DNA of 14,295 nucleotides from an uncultured Solirubrobacterales bacterium (GCA_937973575.1 CALJKH010000008.1:1-14295); one strand, 5' to 3'. Shown: positions 7,037-14,064, counted from the first letter of the stretch. Numbers and translations: made by a program. Notes: generated from the sequence alone by a model not told the origin.

Positions 7037-8102
7037 CGGTAGCTACCTCGCAGTAATCAAGGTCGTAGGAGTAGGCGGCGGCGGAACGAACGCCGTCAAT
7101 CGAATGGTTGAAGGTGGAGTTCGCGGAGTCGAGTTCATCGCGGCCAACACTGACTCGCAGGCTCTCCAAGAGAGCGAAGCTGACATCACACTTCAGATCG
7201 GCAACGATCTCACTAAGGGTCTTGGAGCAGGTGCCAACCCTGAGGTAGGGCACGGAGCCGCGGCAGAGTCGCGCGACGAGATCAAGGAAGCTCTCAAGGG
7301 TGCGGACATGGTTTTCGTAACCGCCGGCGAGGGTGGGGGTACCGGCACCGGTGCGGCACCAGTAATTGCTGACATCGCAAAGAATGAAATTGGTGCTCTG
7401 ACAGTGGGCGTGGTTACTCGCCCGTTCAGCTTCGAGGGCTCCCAACGCACCCGTTCCGCAGACTCAGGCATCGCCCACTTGCGCGACAATGTTGACACTC
7501 TCATCGTAATCCCGAATGAGCGCCTGCTCAGCGTTGTAGATGAAAAGACCACGATGGTTGAGGCCTTCCAGATGGCAGACAATGTTCTGCGTCAGGGCGT
7601 TCAGGGGATCACTGATCTGATCACCATTCCTGGCCTGATCAACCTCGACTTCGCAGATGTGCGCACGATCATGCACAACTCGGGCTCAGCGCTGATGGGT
7701 ATCGGAACTGCATCGGGCGAGGGTCGCGCTGTCAAGGCAGCGAATGACGCGATCACTTCCCCACTGCTCGAAGAGAGCATTGATGGTGCAACTGGAATTC
7801 TGCTGAACATCACAGGTGGCAAGGAACTGGGCCTGTTTGAGGTCAATGAGGCAGCTGAGGTTGTTGCCTCAGCAGCTGACTCCAGCGCCAACATCATCTT
7901 TGGCTCAGTTGTTGATGACAGTCTCGGGGATTCGATCCGAATCACCGTCATCGCAACTGGAGTGGATCAGGGCCGTGGGGGCCGCGGAAGGTCGCTCAGT
8001 GTTGAGCGTCCTGCTCGCTCCTCCGATTCAGCCAGCACGAGCAGTAGCTCAAGCGGCAGCCTTGATGTTGACGTTCCCGAGTTTCTTCGCGACGACAGCT
8101 AA
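7029..8102 (+). CDS. ftsZ: FtsZ, tubulin-like division GTPase
   Basis: FtsZ polymerises into the Z-ring that positions and drives septum formation. The 357-residue protein begins with a short actinobacterial-style N-terminus ending in SYLAVIKVVGVGGGG. It has GGGGTNAVNRM (16-26), the tubulin signature GGGTGTG (102-108), RPFSFEGSQR (131-140), and the T7 synergy loop NLDFAD (205-210), whose aspartates complete the GTPase site of the neighbouring subunit. The globular part ends near residue 311. A short Gly/Arg/Ser linker (312-345) leads to a C-terminal peptide DVDVPEFLRDD (346-356), which resembles the DDLDVPxFL partner-binding peptide of Actinobacteria. An in-frame TAA at 7020-7022 rules out an upstream extension, so the ATG at 7029 is the start although no Shine-Dalgarno is well placed. 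No ftsA, sepF or divIVA follows. Confidence 0.97.
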   Translation: MDSGSYLAVIKVVGVGGGGTNAVNRMVEGGVRGVEFIAANTDSQALQESEADITLQIGNDLTKGLGAGANPEVGHGAAAESRDEIKEALKGADMVFVTAGEGGGTGTGAAPVIADIAKNEIGALTVGVVTRPFSFEGSQRTRSADSGIAHLRDNVDTLIVIPNERLLSVVDEKTTMVEAFQMADNVLRQGVQGITDLITIPGLINLDFADVRTIMHNSGSALMGIGTASGEGRAVKAANDAITSPLLEESIDGATGILLNITGGKELGLFEVNEAAEVVASAADSSANIIFGSVVDDSLGDSIRITVIATGVDQGRGGRGRSLSVERPARSSDSASTSSSSSGSLDVDVPEFLRDDS

Positions 8103-8120
8103 GACCACTTGCGTCAGATA

Positions 8121-8136
8121 GCCGTTTCGTGACGGC
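8121..8136. other. Small hairpin in the ftsZ-gcvT gap
   Basis: GCCGT (8121-8125) and ACGGC (8132-8136) form a 5-bp stem with a 6-base loop, 18 bases after the ftsZ stop. There is no T-run after it, so it is not a clear intrinsic terminator. It falls where the -35 region of a gcvT promoter would lie. It may be chance or a weak transcript end for ftsZ. Confidence 0.2.
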
Positions 8137-8148
8137 AGGGGTGGCGGG

Positions 8149-8154
8149 TATGCT
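8149..8154 (+). promoter_or_regulatory. Candidate -10 box for a leaderless gcvT transcript
   Basis: TATGCT (TAnnnT, four of six matches to TATAAT) ends exactly 6 bases before the GTG start of gcvT, so transcription would begin at or next to the start codon. The region 17 bases upstream reads TTCGTG, a poor -35. No Shine-Dalgarno of normal quality precedes the GTG, which agrees with leaderless translation, a common mode in Actinobacteria. scpA shows the same arrangement. Confidence 0.4.
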
Positions 8155-8160
8155 CGGCAA

Positions 8161-9234
8161 GTGCCGGATCCCGCCCTCCAGCTAACACCACTTCATGGCC
8201 GACACCAAGAGCTTGGCGCTCGCCTAGTTCCGTTTGCGGGTTGGGAGATGCCCGTCCAATATGACGGCGTGATGGAGGAACACCGCGCTGTCCGCGGCTC
8301 CACCGGTGTTTTCGATGTTTCACACATGGGACAGGTTCGCTCGACGGGGCCCGACGCGCTGAAGTTCCTCCAGCGAGCAACCAGCAACGATGTTTCAAAG
8401 ATCCCCCTTGGAGGCGCCCAGTACTCGCTTCTCTGTCAAGAGGATGGCGGCGTGCTTGACGATCTGTTCACTTATCGTCTAGGTGACCAAGAGTTTCTGA
8501 CAGTCACTAATGCCGGTAACCACCCTGCTGACTTTGCCCGCCTTGCGAAGATTGCGAGTGACGAGTCGTTCGATGTGGAGGTAACCGACGAGGCGGCTTC
8601 GACAGCCATGCTGGCAGTCCAAGGGCCATCAGCCAGAGCTCTTGTCGAGTCACTTGCGGACGGTCCGCTGCCCGAGCGTATGACGGCGGCGGAGGGAACG
8701 GTTGCAGGGCAGAGCGTCCTGATTGCTGGAACTGGTTACACGGGTGAGGATGGTGTCGAACTGCTCACGAGCCTGGAAGCTGCCGTTCCGGTCTGGGATG
8801 CGCTGATTGAGGCGGGCGCAACACCGTGCGGGCTCGGCGCCCGAGACACTCTGCGACTTGAGGCGTGCTACCACCTGTATGGCAACGACCTTGACCCCTC
8901 CCGCAACCCGATTGAAGCTGGCCTTGGCTGGGCATGCAAGGAAGACACTGGCTTCATTGGGAGCGATGCCGTAGCGGCAGCCCGTGCTCAGGGAACTGCG
9001 GAGCAGCTTGTTGCCTTTGAGGTCACAGGCGCGGGCATCGCCCGCACTGGGAACCCAGTGGTCGGAGGTGGCGTTGTGAGCAGTGGAACCTTCTCCCCGA
9101 CTTTCGAGATTGCGATCGGTATGGCCTATCTGCCTGCCGACAAAGCTGCAGTTGGTTCACACTTCGATATCGACGTACGCGGAAAGCACCGAACAGCCGT
9201 GGTCCGCGAGCGACCCATCTACCGAAAGGGCTAA
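8161..9234 (+). CDS. gcvT: GcvT, aminomethyltransferase (glycine cleavage T protein)
   Basis: GcvT takes the aminomethyl group from the lipoyl arm of GcvH, releases ammonia and passes the one-carbon unit to tetrahydrofolate as 5,10-methylene-THF. The 357 residues match the family (about 360-370). Visible motifs are LHGRHQELGARLVPFAGWEMP (11-31), FDVSHMGQ (51-58), GGVLDDLFTYR (96-106) with the conserved catalytic aspartate at 100/101, TNAGN (116-120), GYTGEDGVE (192-200), and GLGARDTLRLEACYHLYGND (224-243). The C-terminal barrel has GTFSPTFEIAIGMAY (309-323). The GTG at 8161 gives the normal N-terminus; the ATG at 8150 is out of frame. It is the first gene of a gcvT-gcvH-gcvPA-gcvPB run and ends 6 bases before gcvH. 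The folate-site motifs favour GcvT over the YgfZ relative. Confidence 0.96.
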   Translation: MPDPALQLTPLHGRHQELGARLVPFAGWEMPVQYDGVMEEHRAVRGSTGVFDVSHMGQVRSTGPDALKFLQRATSNDVSKIPLGGAQYSLLCQEDGGVLDDLFTYRLGDQEFLTVTNAGNHPADFARLAKIASDESFDVEVTDEAASTAMLAVQGPSARALVESLADGPLPERMTAAEGTVAGQSVLIAGTGYTGEDGVELLTSLEAAVPVWDALIEAGATPCGLGARDTLRLEACYHLYGNDLDPSRNPIEAGLGWACKEDTGFIGSDAVAAARAQGTAEQLVAFEVTGAGIARTGNPVVGGGVVSSGTFSPTFEIAIGMAYLPADKAAVGSHFDIDVRGKHRTAVVRERPIYRKG

Positions 9235-9240
9235 ACCAAA

Positions 9241-9633
9241 GTGTCTGAAGCTAGCTACCCCGACGATCTTCTCTACCACCACGAGCACGACTGGGTACGA
9301 CTTGACCCGCAGGGTGAGTGGGCCACATTTGGCATCACTTGGTATGCCCAAGATGCTCTTGGAGAGGTCGTCTTCTACGACGCTCCCGAAGTCGGCGCAA
9401 CTCTCACGAAGGATGAGTCGTATGCGGAGATCGAGTCCGTCAAGGCTGTCAGTGATGTTTTCGCTCCGATGAGCGGTGAAGTAATTGAAGTCAATGACTC
9501 AATCGCTGATGAGCCCGGGGTCGTCAACGACGACCCTTACGGTGGGGGCTGGCTGGTCAAGGTGCGCCTCACTTCCGTAGAGGAGAAAGAAGCCCTCATG
9601 GATTCCGCCGCATACAAGGAACTGCTCGGCTAG
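9241..9633 (+). CDS. gcvH: GcvH, lipoyl carrier protein of glycine cleavage
   Basis: GcvH is the small shuttle protein whose lipoylated lysine carries the aminomethyl intermediate between the P, T and L proteins. The 130 residues match the usual size. HHEHDWVR (13-20) near the N-terminus and the GITWYAQDALGEVVFYDAPE stretch (31-50) are typical, and ESVKAVSD (65-72) contains the lipoylation site, Lys68. YGGGWLVKVRL (100-110) forms the last conserved strand. The GTG start at 9241 has GAAAGGG (9224-9230) 10 bases upstream, inside the end of gcvT. The 6-base gap to gcvT and the 40-base gap to gcvPA support one operon. Lipoylation would need LipB/LipA or an equivalent, not encoded here. Confidence 0.97.
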   Translation: MSEASYPDDLLYHHEHDWVRLDPQGEWATFGITWYAQDALGEVVFYDAPEVGATLTKDESYAEIESVKAVSDVFAPMSGEVIEVNDSIADEPGVVNDDPYGGGWLVKVRLTSVEEKEALMDSAAYKELLG

Positions 9634-9673
9634 CAGCCGCGCGAAAAGACGACAAGAGACTGTCCGCCCCGAC

Positions 9674-11050
9674 ATGAGTTCGTACACAGCAGCAACCCAG
9701 CAGGACATCGAGGAAATGCTCAGCGCGATTGGTTGTAGCTCAATCGAGGAGCTTTTCCGCGACATTCCCGCAGGAGTGCGCTTCGATAGGCGTCTAGACC
9801 TGCCAGCAGGTAAGCCAGAACAGCAGGTCTACGCTGAGCTGGCTGAACTGGCCGCCAAGAACACCAGTGCTGACGACGAGGTCTCGTTCCTTGGAGCGGG
9901 CATGTACGACCACTACGTACCGTCGTTCATCGACACTCTTATGGGGCGCGCTGAGTTCCTCACGCCTTACACGCCCTACCAGCCTGAGGTTTCGCAGGGC
10001 GGCCTCCAGGTGATGTTCGAATACCAGACTGCCATTAGTGAACTCACAGGTCTGCCAATCAGCAATGCCTCCCTCTACGAGGGGCCATCGGCCGTTGGTG
10101 CTGCTGCTTATCTGGCGAAGCTGGCCAACGGGCGTACTCGCCATCTCGTCTCGCGTGGAGTCCATCCTCACTCGCGGGAGACGCTTGAGACGCTTGCCGT
10201 GGGTTACGGAACTGACGTCGAAGAGATCCCTCTCAAGGACGGCATCACTGACATTGATGCACTGATCTCTGCCCTGGATGAGACCGTTGGCGCTGTCGTC
10301 CTGCAGCAGCCAAACTTCCTTGGCTCAGTAGAGGATCTTGAGGCGCTCACAAAGGCCGCCAAGCAGCACGATGCTCTCGTAATCGTTGCCTGCGATCCGA
10401 TTGCACTCGGAATCCTCAAGACCCCGGGTGAGTGCGGGGTAGATGTGGCGGTAGGCGAAGGGCAACCGCTTGGCAACAGGCTTGATTACGGCGGACCATC
10501 CTTCGGCTTCTTCGCCGCAGCTCAGGAGCACATTCGTCGTATGCCAGGGCGTATCGCAGGTGAGACAAAGGACGTCGACGGACGCCGCGGCTGGGTACTG
10601 ACACTGCAGACGCGTGAGCAACATATTCGTCGCGAGAAGGCCACTTCGAACATCTGTACATCACAAGCTTTGAACGCTCTTGCTGGGGTTGCCTATCTTG
10701 GCTGGCTTGGGAAGGTTGGCTTTGTTGAGCTTGGCGAGCTTCTGGTCCGCTCAACTGACTACGCCCGTACCGCTCTCGCAGCTGTGGACGGCGTAAGCCT
10801 GCTGCACGAGCAACCTGTGGTTCGTGAGTTCGCAGTTGAGCTGGACGCACCCGTCGAAGCTGTCATTGCCCGCTGCCAGGCCAAGGGCGTAAACCCGGGC
10901 TACGCGCTCGGTCGAGACTTCCCTGAATTTGAGAACGGGCTCCTTATTGCCCTTACCGAGAAGCGGAGCCGCGAGGAGATTGACCTCCTTGCGCAGGTAC
11001 TAGGCGAAGCAATTGCTGCCGAAAAGACTGGTACGGAGGTCACGGCATGA
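9674..11050 (+). CDS. gcvPA: GcvPA, glycine dehydrogenase (decarboxylating) subunit 1
   Basis: This is the N-terminal half of the split P protein. With GcvPB it forms the PLP-dependent decarboxylase that removes CO2 from glycine and loads the remainder onto GcvH. The 458 residues match GcvPA proteins (about 445-455). Motifs are YTAATQQDIEEML (4-16), FLGAGMYDHYVPSF (72-85), TPYTPYQPEVSQGGLQ (97-112), GEGQPLGNRLDYGGPSFG (261-278), and LQTREQHIRREKATSN (311-326). GcvPA lacks the PLP lysine, which is in GcvPB. The start at 9674 has no clear Shine-Dalgarno, but the family N-terminus begins right there. The 40-base gap before it contains nothing I recognise. The stop overlaps the gcvPB start (ATGA, 11047-11050), so the two subunits are translationally coupled, as expected for a heterotetramer. 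Confidence 0.96.
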   Translation: MSSYTAATQQDIEEMLSAIGCSSIEELFRDIPAGVRFDRRLDLPAGKPEQQVYAELAELAAKNTSADDEVSFLGAGMYDHYVPSFIDTLMGRAEFLTPYTPYQPEVSQGGLQVMFEYQTAISELTGLPISNASLYEGPSAVGAAAYLAKLANGRTRHLVSRGVHPHSRETLETLAVGYGTDVEEIPLKDGITDIDALISALDETVGAVVLQQPNFLGSVEDLEALTKAAKQHDALVIVACDPIALGILKTPGECGVDVAVGEGQPLGNRLDYGGPSFGFFAAAQEHIRRMPGRIAGETKDVDGRRGWVLTLQTREQHIRREKATSNICTSQALNALAGVAYLGWLGKVGFVELGELLVRSTDYARTALAAVDGVSLLHEQPVVREFAVELDAPVEAVIARCQAKGVNPGYALGRDFPEFENGLLIALTEKRSREEIDLLAQVLGEAIAAEKTGTEVTA

Positions 11051-12645
11051 GTGACATGGCATCAGCTCAGACTGCGTCGCAGCACGCAGATGGAAGCCTC
11101 GGGGAGGACTCAGTCGTCGCCCCTCAGACGGTTAGCCGCCTCTCTGAAACCCCTCAGCAGCGGGACTCAGCAAAGACCATCTACGAGAAGTCAAAACCAG
11201 GTCGCCGCGCTTTCATGGCGCCAAATCCTGATGTGCCCGACGCTGAGCTTGGGGATCTAATCCCAAGCGCCTTCCTGCGAGGCGAACCTGCCCGTTTGCC
11301 CGAGGTAGCCGAGCCAGAGCTCGTCCGCCATTACACGAAGATCAGCAAGCGGAACATCGACTTGGACTCAGGCTTCTATCCGCTCGGCTCCTGCACGATG
11401 AAGCACAACCCGCGTCTGCACGAGAGAGTGGCTGCGCTACCGGGCAATAGCCGGCTGCACCCGCTTCAGTCAGAGGACAGGGCACAGGGCGCTCTTGAGC
11501 TGATGTGGAACCTCCAGTACGCGCTTGGCGAGGTAGCTGGACTCCCTCACGTTTCTCTGCAGCCATCAGCTGGCTCCCACGGTGAGCTTGCTGGGGTTCT
11601 GCTTACAAAGGCCTACCACGAGGACCGAGGTGAAGTTCGGACAAAGGTTCTGACTCCAGACACGGCACACGGAACCAACCCGGCGACAGTCACCATGGCT
11701 GGTTACGAGGTTGTCAAGGTGGGAACGAACGCCGACGGAGGCGTGGACATCGAAGACCTCAAGGCAAAGGCCGACGACCAGGTCGCCTGCCTGATGCTGA
11801 CGAACCCGAACACCCTCGGCCTGTTCGACCCGAACATCGAAGAGATCGCATCCATCGTCCACGGAGTGGGAGCGACGCTCTATTACGACGGAGCCAACCT
11901 CAACGCTGTGATGGGGATCAGTCGCCCTGGGGACATGGGCTTCGACATCGTCCACTTCAACCTCCACAAGTCGTTCACTCAGCCTCACGGCGGTGGCGGC
12001 CCCGGATCTGGCCCAATCGCAGTTTCGGAGCGGATTGAGCCTTATCTCACGCGTCCGCAAGTAGTAAGGGACGAGTCAAACAACGGTAGCGGTCCAACAT
12101 TCCGCCTTGACTACGACAGGCCTAAGTCAATCGGCCGTCTGCGTGGCTTCCAGGGCAACTACGGCGTATTTGTCCGCTCATACGCCTACATCTGTTCCCT
12201 CGGCGCCGAAGGCCTCAGAGAGGCCTCAGAGCTCGCTGTGCTGAACGCCAACTATCTGCTGGCCCGCCTCAAGGAAGCTGGCGTCGCCGAATACCTTCCA
12301 GTGGCGTTCGACCGCCTCTGCATGCACGAGTTTGTTCTTTCCGGTTCGCCGATGAAGAAGGAACTTGGGATCAAGACGCTCGATCTCGCCAAGCGGCTCC
12401 TGGACCACGGCTATCACCCGCCGACTGTCTACTTCCCGCTGCTCGTTGATGAGGCGCTCTTGATTGAGCCAACTGAGACCGAGTCGAAGGAAACCCTTGA
12501 CGCGTTCGCTGACGCAATCGCCGAGATCCTGCTTGAGGCCAAGGAGGATCCTTTGCTTGCGCTGGAGGCACCGTACTCAACTCCAGTGAGGCGACTCGAC
12601 GAGGCCGCAGCAGCCAAGAACCCTGTCGTACGACAACAGCTCTGA
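11047..12645 (+). CDS. gcvPB: GcvPB, glycine dehydrogenase (decarboxylating) subunit 2
   Basis: This is the C-terminal, PLP-bearing half of the glycine cleavage P protein. Motifs are KSKPGRRAF (48-56), DSGFYPLGSCTMKHNPRL (107-124), LQPSAGSHGELAG (171-183), TPDTAHGTNPATVTMAGY (203-220), MLTNPNTLGLF (250-260), YYDGANLNAVMG (279-290), and FNLHKSFTQPHGGGGPGSGP (304-323), in which Lys308 is the expected PLP Schiff-base lysine. At 532 residues it is longer than typical GcvPB (about 480-500). The extra is a polar Ser/Gln/Ala/Glu-rich N-terminal stretch of roughly 45 residues before the conserved IYEKSKPGRR. No other Met lies between residues 4 and 57, and the ATGA overlap with gcvPA supports the long form. 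The SMR gene follows after 7 bases. Confidence 0.96.
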   Translation: MSDMASAQTASQHADGSLGEDSVVAPQTVSRLSETPQQRDSAKTIYEKSKPGRRAFMAPNPDVPDAELGDLIPSAFLRGEPARLPEVAEPELVRHYTKISKRNIDLDSGFYPLGSCTMKHNPRLHERVAALPGNSRLHPLQSEDRAQGALELMWNLQYALGEVAGLPHVSLQPSAGSHGELAGVLLTKAYHEDRGEVRTKVLTPDTAHGTNPATVTMAGYEVVKVGTNADGGVDIEDLKAKADDQVACLMLTNPNTLGLFDPNIEEIASIVHGVGATLYYDGANLNAVMGISRPGDMGFDIVHFNLHKSFTQPHGGGGPGSGPIAVSERIEPYLTRPQVVRDESNNGSGPTFRLDYDRPKSIGRLRGFQGNYGVFVRSYAYICSLGAEGLREASELAVLNANYLLARLKEAGVAEYLPVAFDRLCMHEFVLSGSPMKKELGIKTLDLAKRLLDHGYHPPTVYFPLLVDEALLIEPTETESKETLDAFADAIAEILLEAKEDPLLALEAPYSTPVRRLDEAAAAKNPVVRQQL

Positions 12646-12660
12646 GGTCCCTTTGGGACC
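12646..12660. promoter_or_regulatory. Perfect hairpin over the TTG start of the SMR gene
   Basis: GGTCCC (12646-12651), loop TTT (12652-12654) and GGGACC (12655-12660) form a perfect 6-bp GC-rich stem with a triloop. The TTG start (12653-12655) sits in the loop and first base of the stem, and the last two bases of the GAGG ribosome site (12644-12647) are in the 5' arm. Folding would mask initiation unless ribosomes finishing gcvPB, whose stop is at 12643-12645, open it. There is no T-run, so it is not a typical terminator. Confidence 0.45.
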
Positions 12661-12988
12661 TTGGGCACTGCTGTCGTTCGCCATTGCCTCCGAGGTTGTC
12701 GGCACAACGGCGCTGCGCGCTTCAAACGATTGGGACGGCGGTAAGAGGCTCCTCGGCTACGCAATTGTTTTTGTCGGCTACGCGCTTTCGTTTTGGCTCC
12801 TTGCACTTGTCCTTCGAAAGCTGGATCTTGGTATCGCCTACGCAGTGTGGGCAGGGGTTGGAACGGCGATCACGGCAGTGATTGGAGTGGCCCTGTTTGG
12901 TGAGGCGATGACAGCTGTGAAGGTGGGCTGCATCCTGCTGATCATCGGTGGGGTAGTTGGACTCAACCTTTCGGGCGCGCACCACTAG
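12653..12988 (+). CDS. Small multidrug resistance (SMR) family transporter, EmrE/Qac-like
   Basis: This is a four-helix inner-membrane proton antiporter of the SMR family, 111 residues like EmrE (110). The membrane-embedded glutamate that binds both proton and substrate is Glu14, the same number as in EmrE, which strongly supports the TTG start at 12653. EVVGTTALRAS (14-24), SFWLLAL (46-52) and AYAVWAGVGTA (62-72, with Tyr63 and Trp66 aligning to EmrE Tyr60 and Trp63) resemble the quaternary-ammonium (EmrE) subtype more than the guanidinium exporters (Gdx/SugE), whose first helix usually carries EVGWA. The four helices lie at about 3-21, 34-53, 59-81 and 88-105. GAGG (12644-12647) precedes the start by 5 bases. 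It sits 7 bases after gcvPB and is probably co-transcribed; the substrate is unknown. Confidence 0.88.
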   Translation: MGPWALLSFAIASEVVGTTALRASNDWDGGKRLLGYAIVFVGYALSFWLLALVLRKLDLGIAYAVWAGVGTAITAVIGVALFGEAMTAVKVGCILLIIGGVVGLNLSGAHH

Positions 12989-13000
12989 GGCCGTCACCAC

Positions 13001-13006
13001 TAGCCT
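13001..13006 (+). promoter_or_regulatory. Weak candidate -10 box before trpS
   Basis: TAGCCT (TAnnnT) ends 11 bases before the trpS ATG and would give a very short leader of about 5 bases. No recognisable -35 lies 16-18 bases upstream, and no Shine-Dalgarno precedes trpS. It is a weak match, listed because the next gene, scpA, and gcvT have similar hexamers just before their starts. Confidence 0.2.
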
Positions 13007-13017
13007 GCGCTTTCAAG

Positions 13018-14004
13018 ATGAGAATCTTCTCCGGAATCCAACCAACTGGCCGCAAGCACCTTGGCAACCTGATTGGTGCAATTGATCAGTACGTAATTGG
13101 CCAGGACCGCGGCGAGGCTCTCTATTGCATCGTGGACCTGCACGCCACAACGGTTCCGTATGACGCAGCTGAGCTGCGCGAGCGGACCTACGACACGGCC
13201 GCGATTCTCCTCGCCGCCGGGCTTGACCCCGAGCGATGCGTCTTCTTCAGGCAGGGCGACGTCATGGAGCACACCGAGCTCTGCTGGCTGCTCTGCTCAG
13301 TCACATCGTGGGGTGACCTCAACCGGATGCACCAGTTCAAGGAGAAGGCCGGTAACGAACGTGAGCTAGTAAGCGCTGGCCTGTTCTTCTACCCGGTTCT
13401 TCAAGCAGCTGATGTTCTTGCTTACCGAGCTGATGAAGTTCCCGTTGGCGACGACCAGCGTCAGCACATTGAGTTGATGCGGGACATCGCTGAGCGCTTC
13501 AACAGCCGATTCGGCGAGACGCTTGTCGTCCCGGAGCATCGGATTCCCGAGATTGGCGCACGGATCATGGATCTGCAGAAGCCGACAATGAAGATGTCAA
13601 CAACCGGTGGTTCGGAGCAGGGCACTGTCCATGTCCTCGACGAGCCAGCGAAGATCCTGAAGAAGTTCAAGAGTGCTGTTACTGACTCAGGTTCCGAGGT
13701 TGTGCGCGGTGAGGGTAAAGAGGGGATCGCGAATCTGATCGATATCTGTGCAGCGGTCCGCGGCATCACTCAGGACGAGGTTGAGGCGGAATTCGCCGAC
13801 TCCCGTTACGGCGACTTCAAGGTTGCGGTTGCCGAAGCGGTTATCGACAAGGTGACGCCCATTCAGGAGCGCTACGCGGAGCTTCGCCCGGATGAGGCTG
13901 CGCTAGAAGCAGCGTTCGCCCGCGGTGCAGAGAAGGCCCAAGCAATCGCTGGCGAGACCCTGGCCGCTGTACGCGAGGCCATGGGCGTCGGGCCGCGGTC
14001 CTAA
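13018..14004 (+). CDS. trpS: TrpRS, tryptophanyl-tRNA synthetase
   Basis: TrpRS is a class Ic aminoacyl-tRNA synthetase that charges tRNA-Trp in the cytoplasm. The 328-residue length matches bacterial TrpRS (about 325-340). FSGIQPTGRKHLGNLIGA (4-21) contains the HIGH-type signature HLGN (14-17). FFYPVLQAADVLAY (123-136) and VPVGDDQRQHIELMRDIAERFN (141-162) are the conserved tryptophan and dimer-region motifs. The ATP loop reads KMSTT (192-196) rather than KMSKS. The RYGDFK segment (263-268) near the end is also typical. The ATG at 13018 is the natural start, since RIFSGIQPTG begins the family fold. The gap to the SMR gene is 29 bases. Compared with TyrRS, the SGIQPTG and VGDDQ motifs make TrpRS certain. 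Confidence 0.97.
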   Translation: MRIFSGIQPTGRKHLGNLIGAIDQYVIGQDRGEALYCIVDLHATTVPYDAAELRERTYDTAAILLAAGLDPERCVFFRQGDVMEHTELCWLLCSVTSWGDLNRMHQFKEKAGNERELVSAGLFFYPVLQAADVLAYRADEVPVGDDQRQHIELMRDIAERFNSRFGETLVVPEHRIPEIGARIMDLQKPTMKMSTTGGSEQGTVHVLDEPAKILKKFKSAVTDSGSEVVRGEGKEGIANLIDICAAVRGITQDEVEAEFADSRYGDFKVAVAEAVIDKVTPIQERYAELRPDEAALEAAFARGAEKAQAIAGETLAAVREAMGVGPRS

Positions 14005-14052
14005 AACCCCGGCAAAACGCCATATTCTCGCCTCGTCGTCAGGGGGCGTAGA

Positions 14053-14058
14053 TAGGTT
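14053..14058 (+). promoter_or_regulatory. Candidate -10 box for a leaderless scpA transcript
   Basis: TAGGTT (TAnnnT) ends exactly 6 bases before the GTG start of scpA at 14065, the same geometry as the hexamer before gcvT. No Shine-Dalgarno is visible in the 60-base trpS-scpA gap, and no good -35 is present. A second TAnnnT, TATTCT at 14023-14028, is an alternative that would give a leader of about 30 bases. Confidence 0.35.
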
Positions 14059-14064
14059 TAGGGC

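Noticed and set aside
11566..12060. 164-codon open frame on the minus strand under gcvPB
   Set aside because: It lies opposite the PLP-binding core of GcvPB, has no recognisable motif, and there is no promoter or ribosome site that I can see.
12684..12881. 65-codon + strand frame inside the SMR gene
   Set aside because: It is an out-of-frame shadow of a transporter with intact SMR motifs and membrane helices.
14005..14064. Terminator in the trpS-scpA gap
   Set aside because: No inverted repeat with a T-run is visible; the CGCC...GGCG pairing is short and poorly placed.
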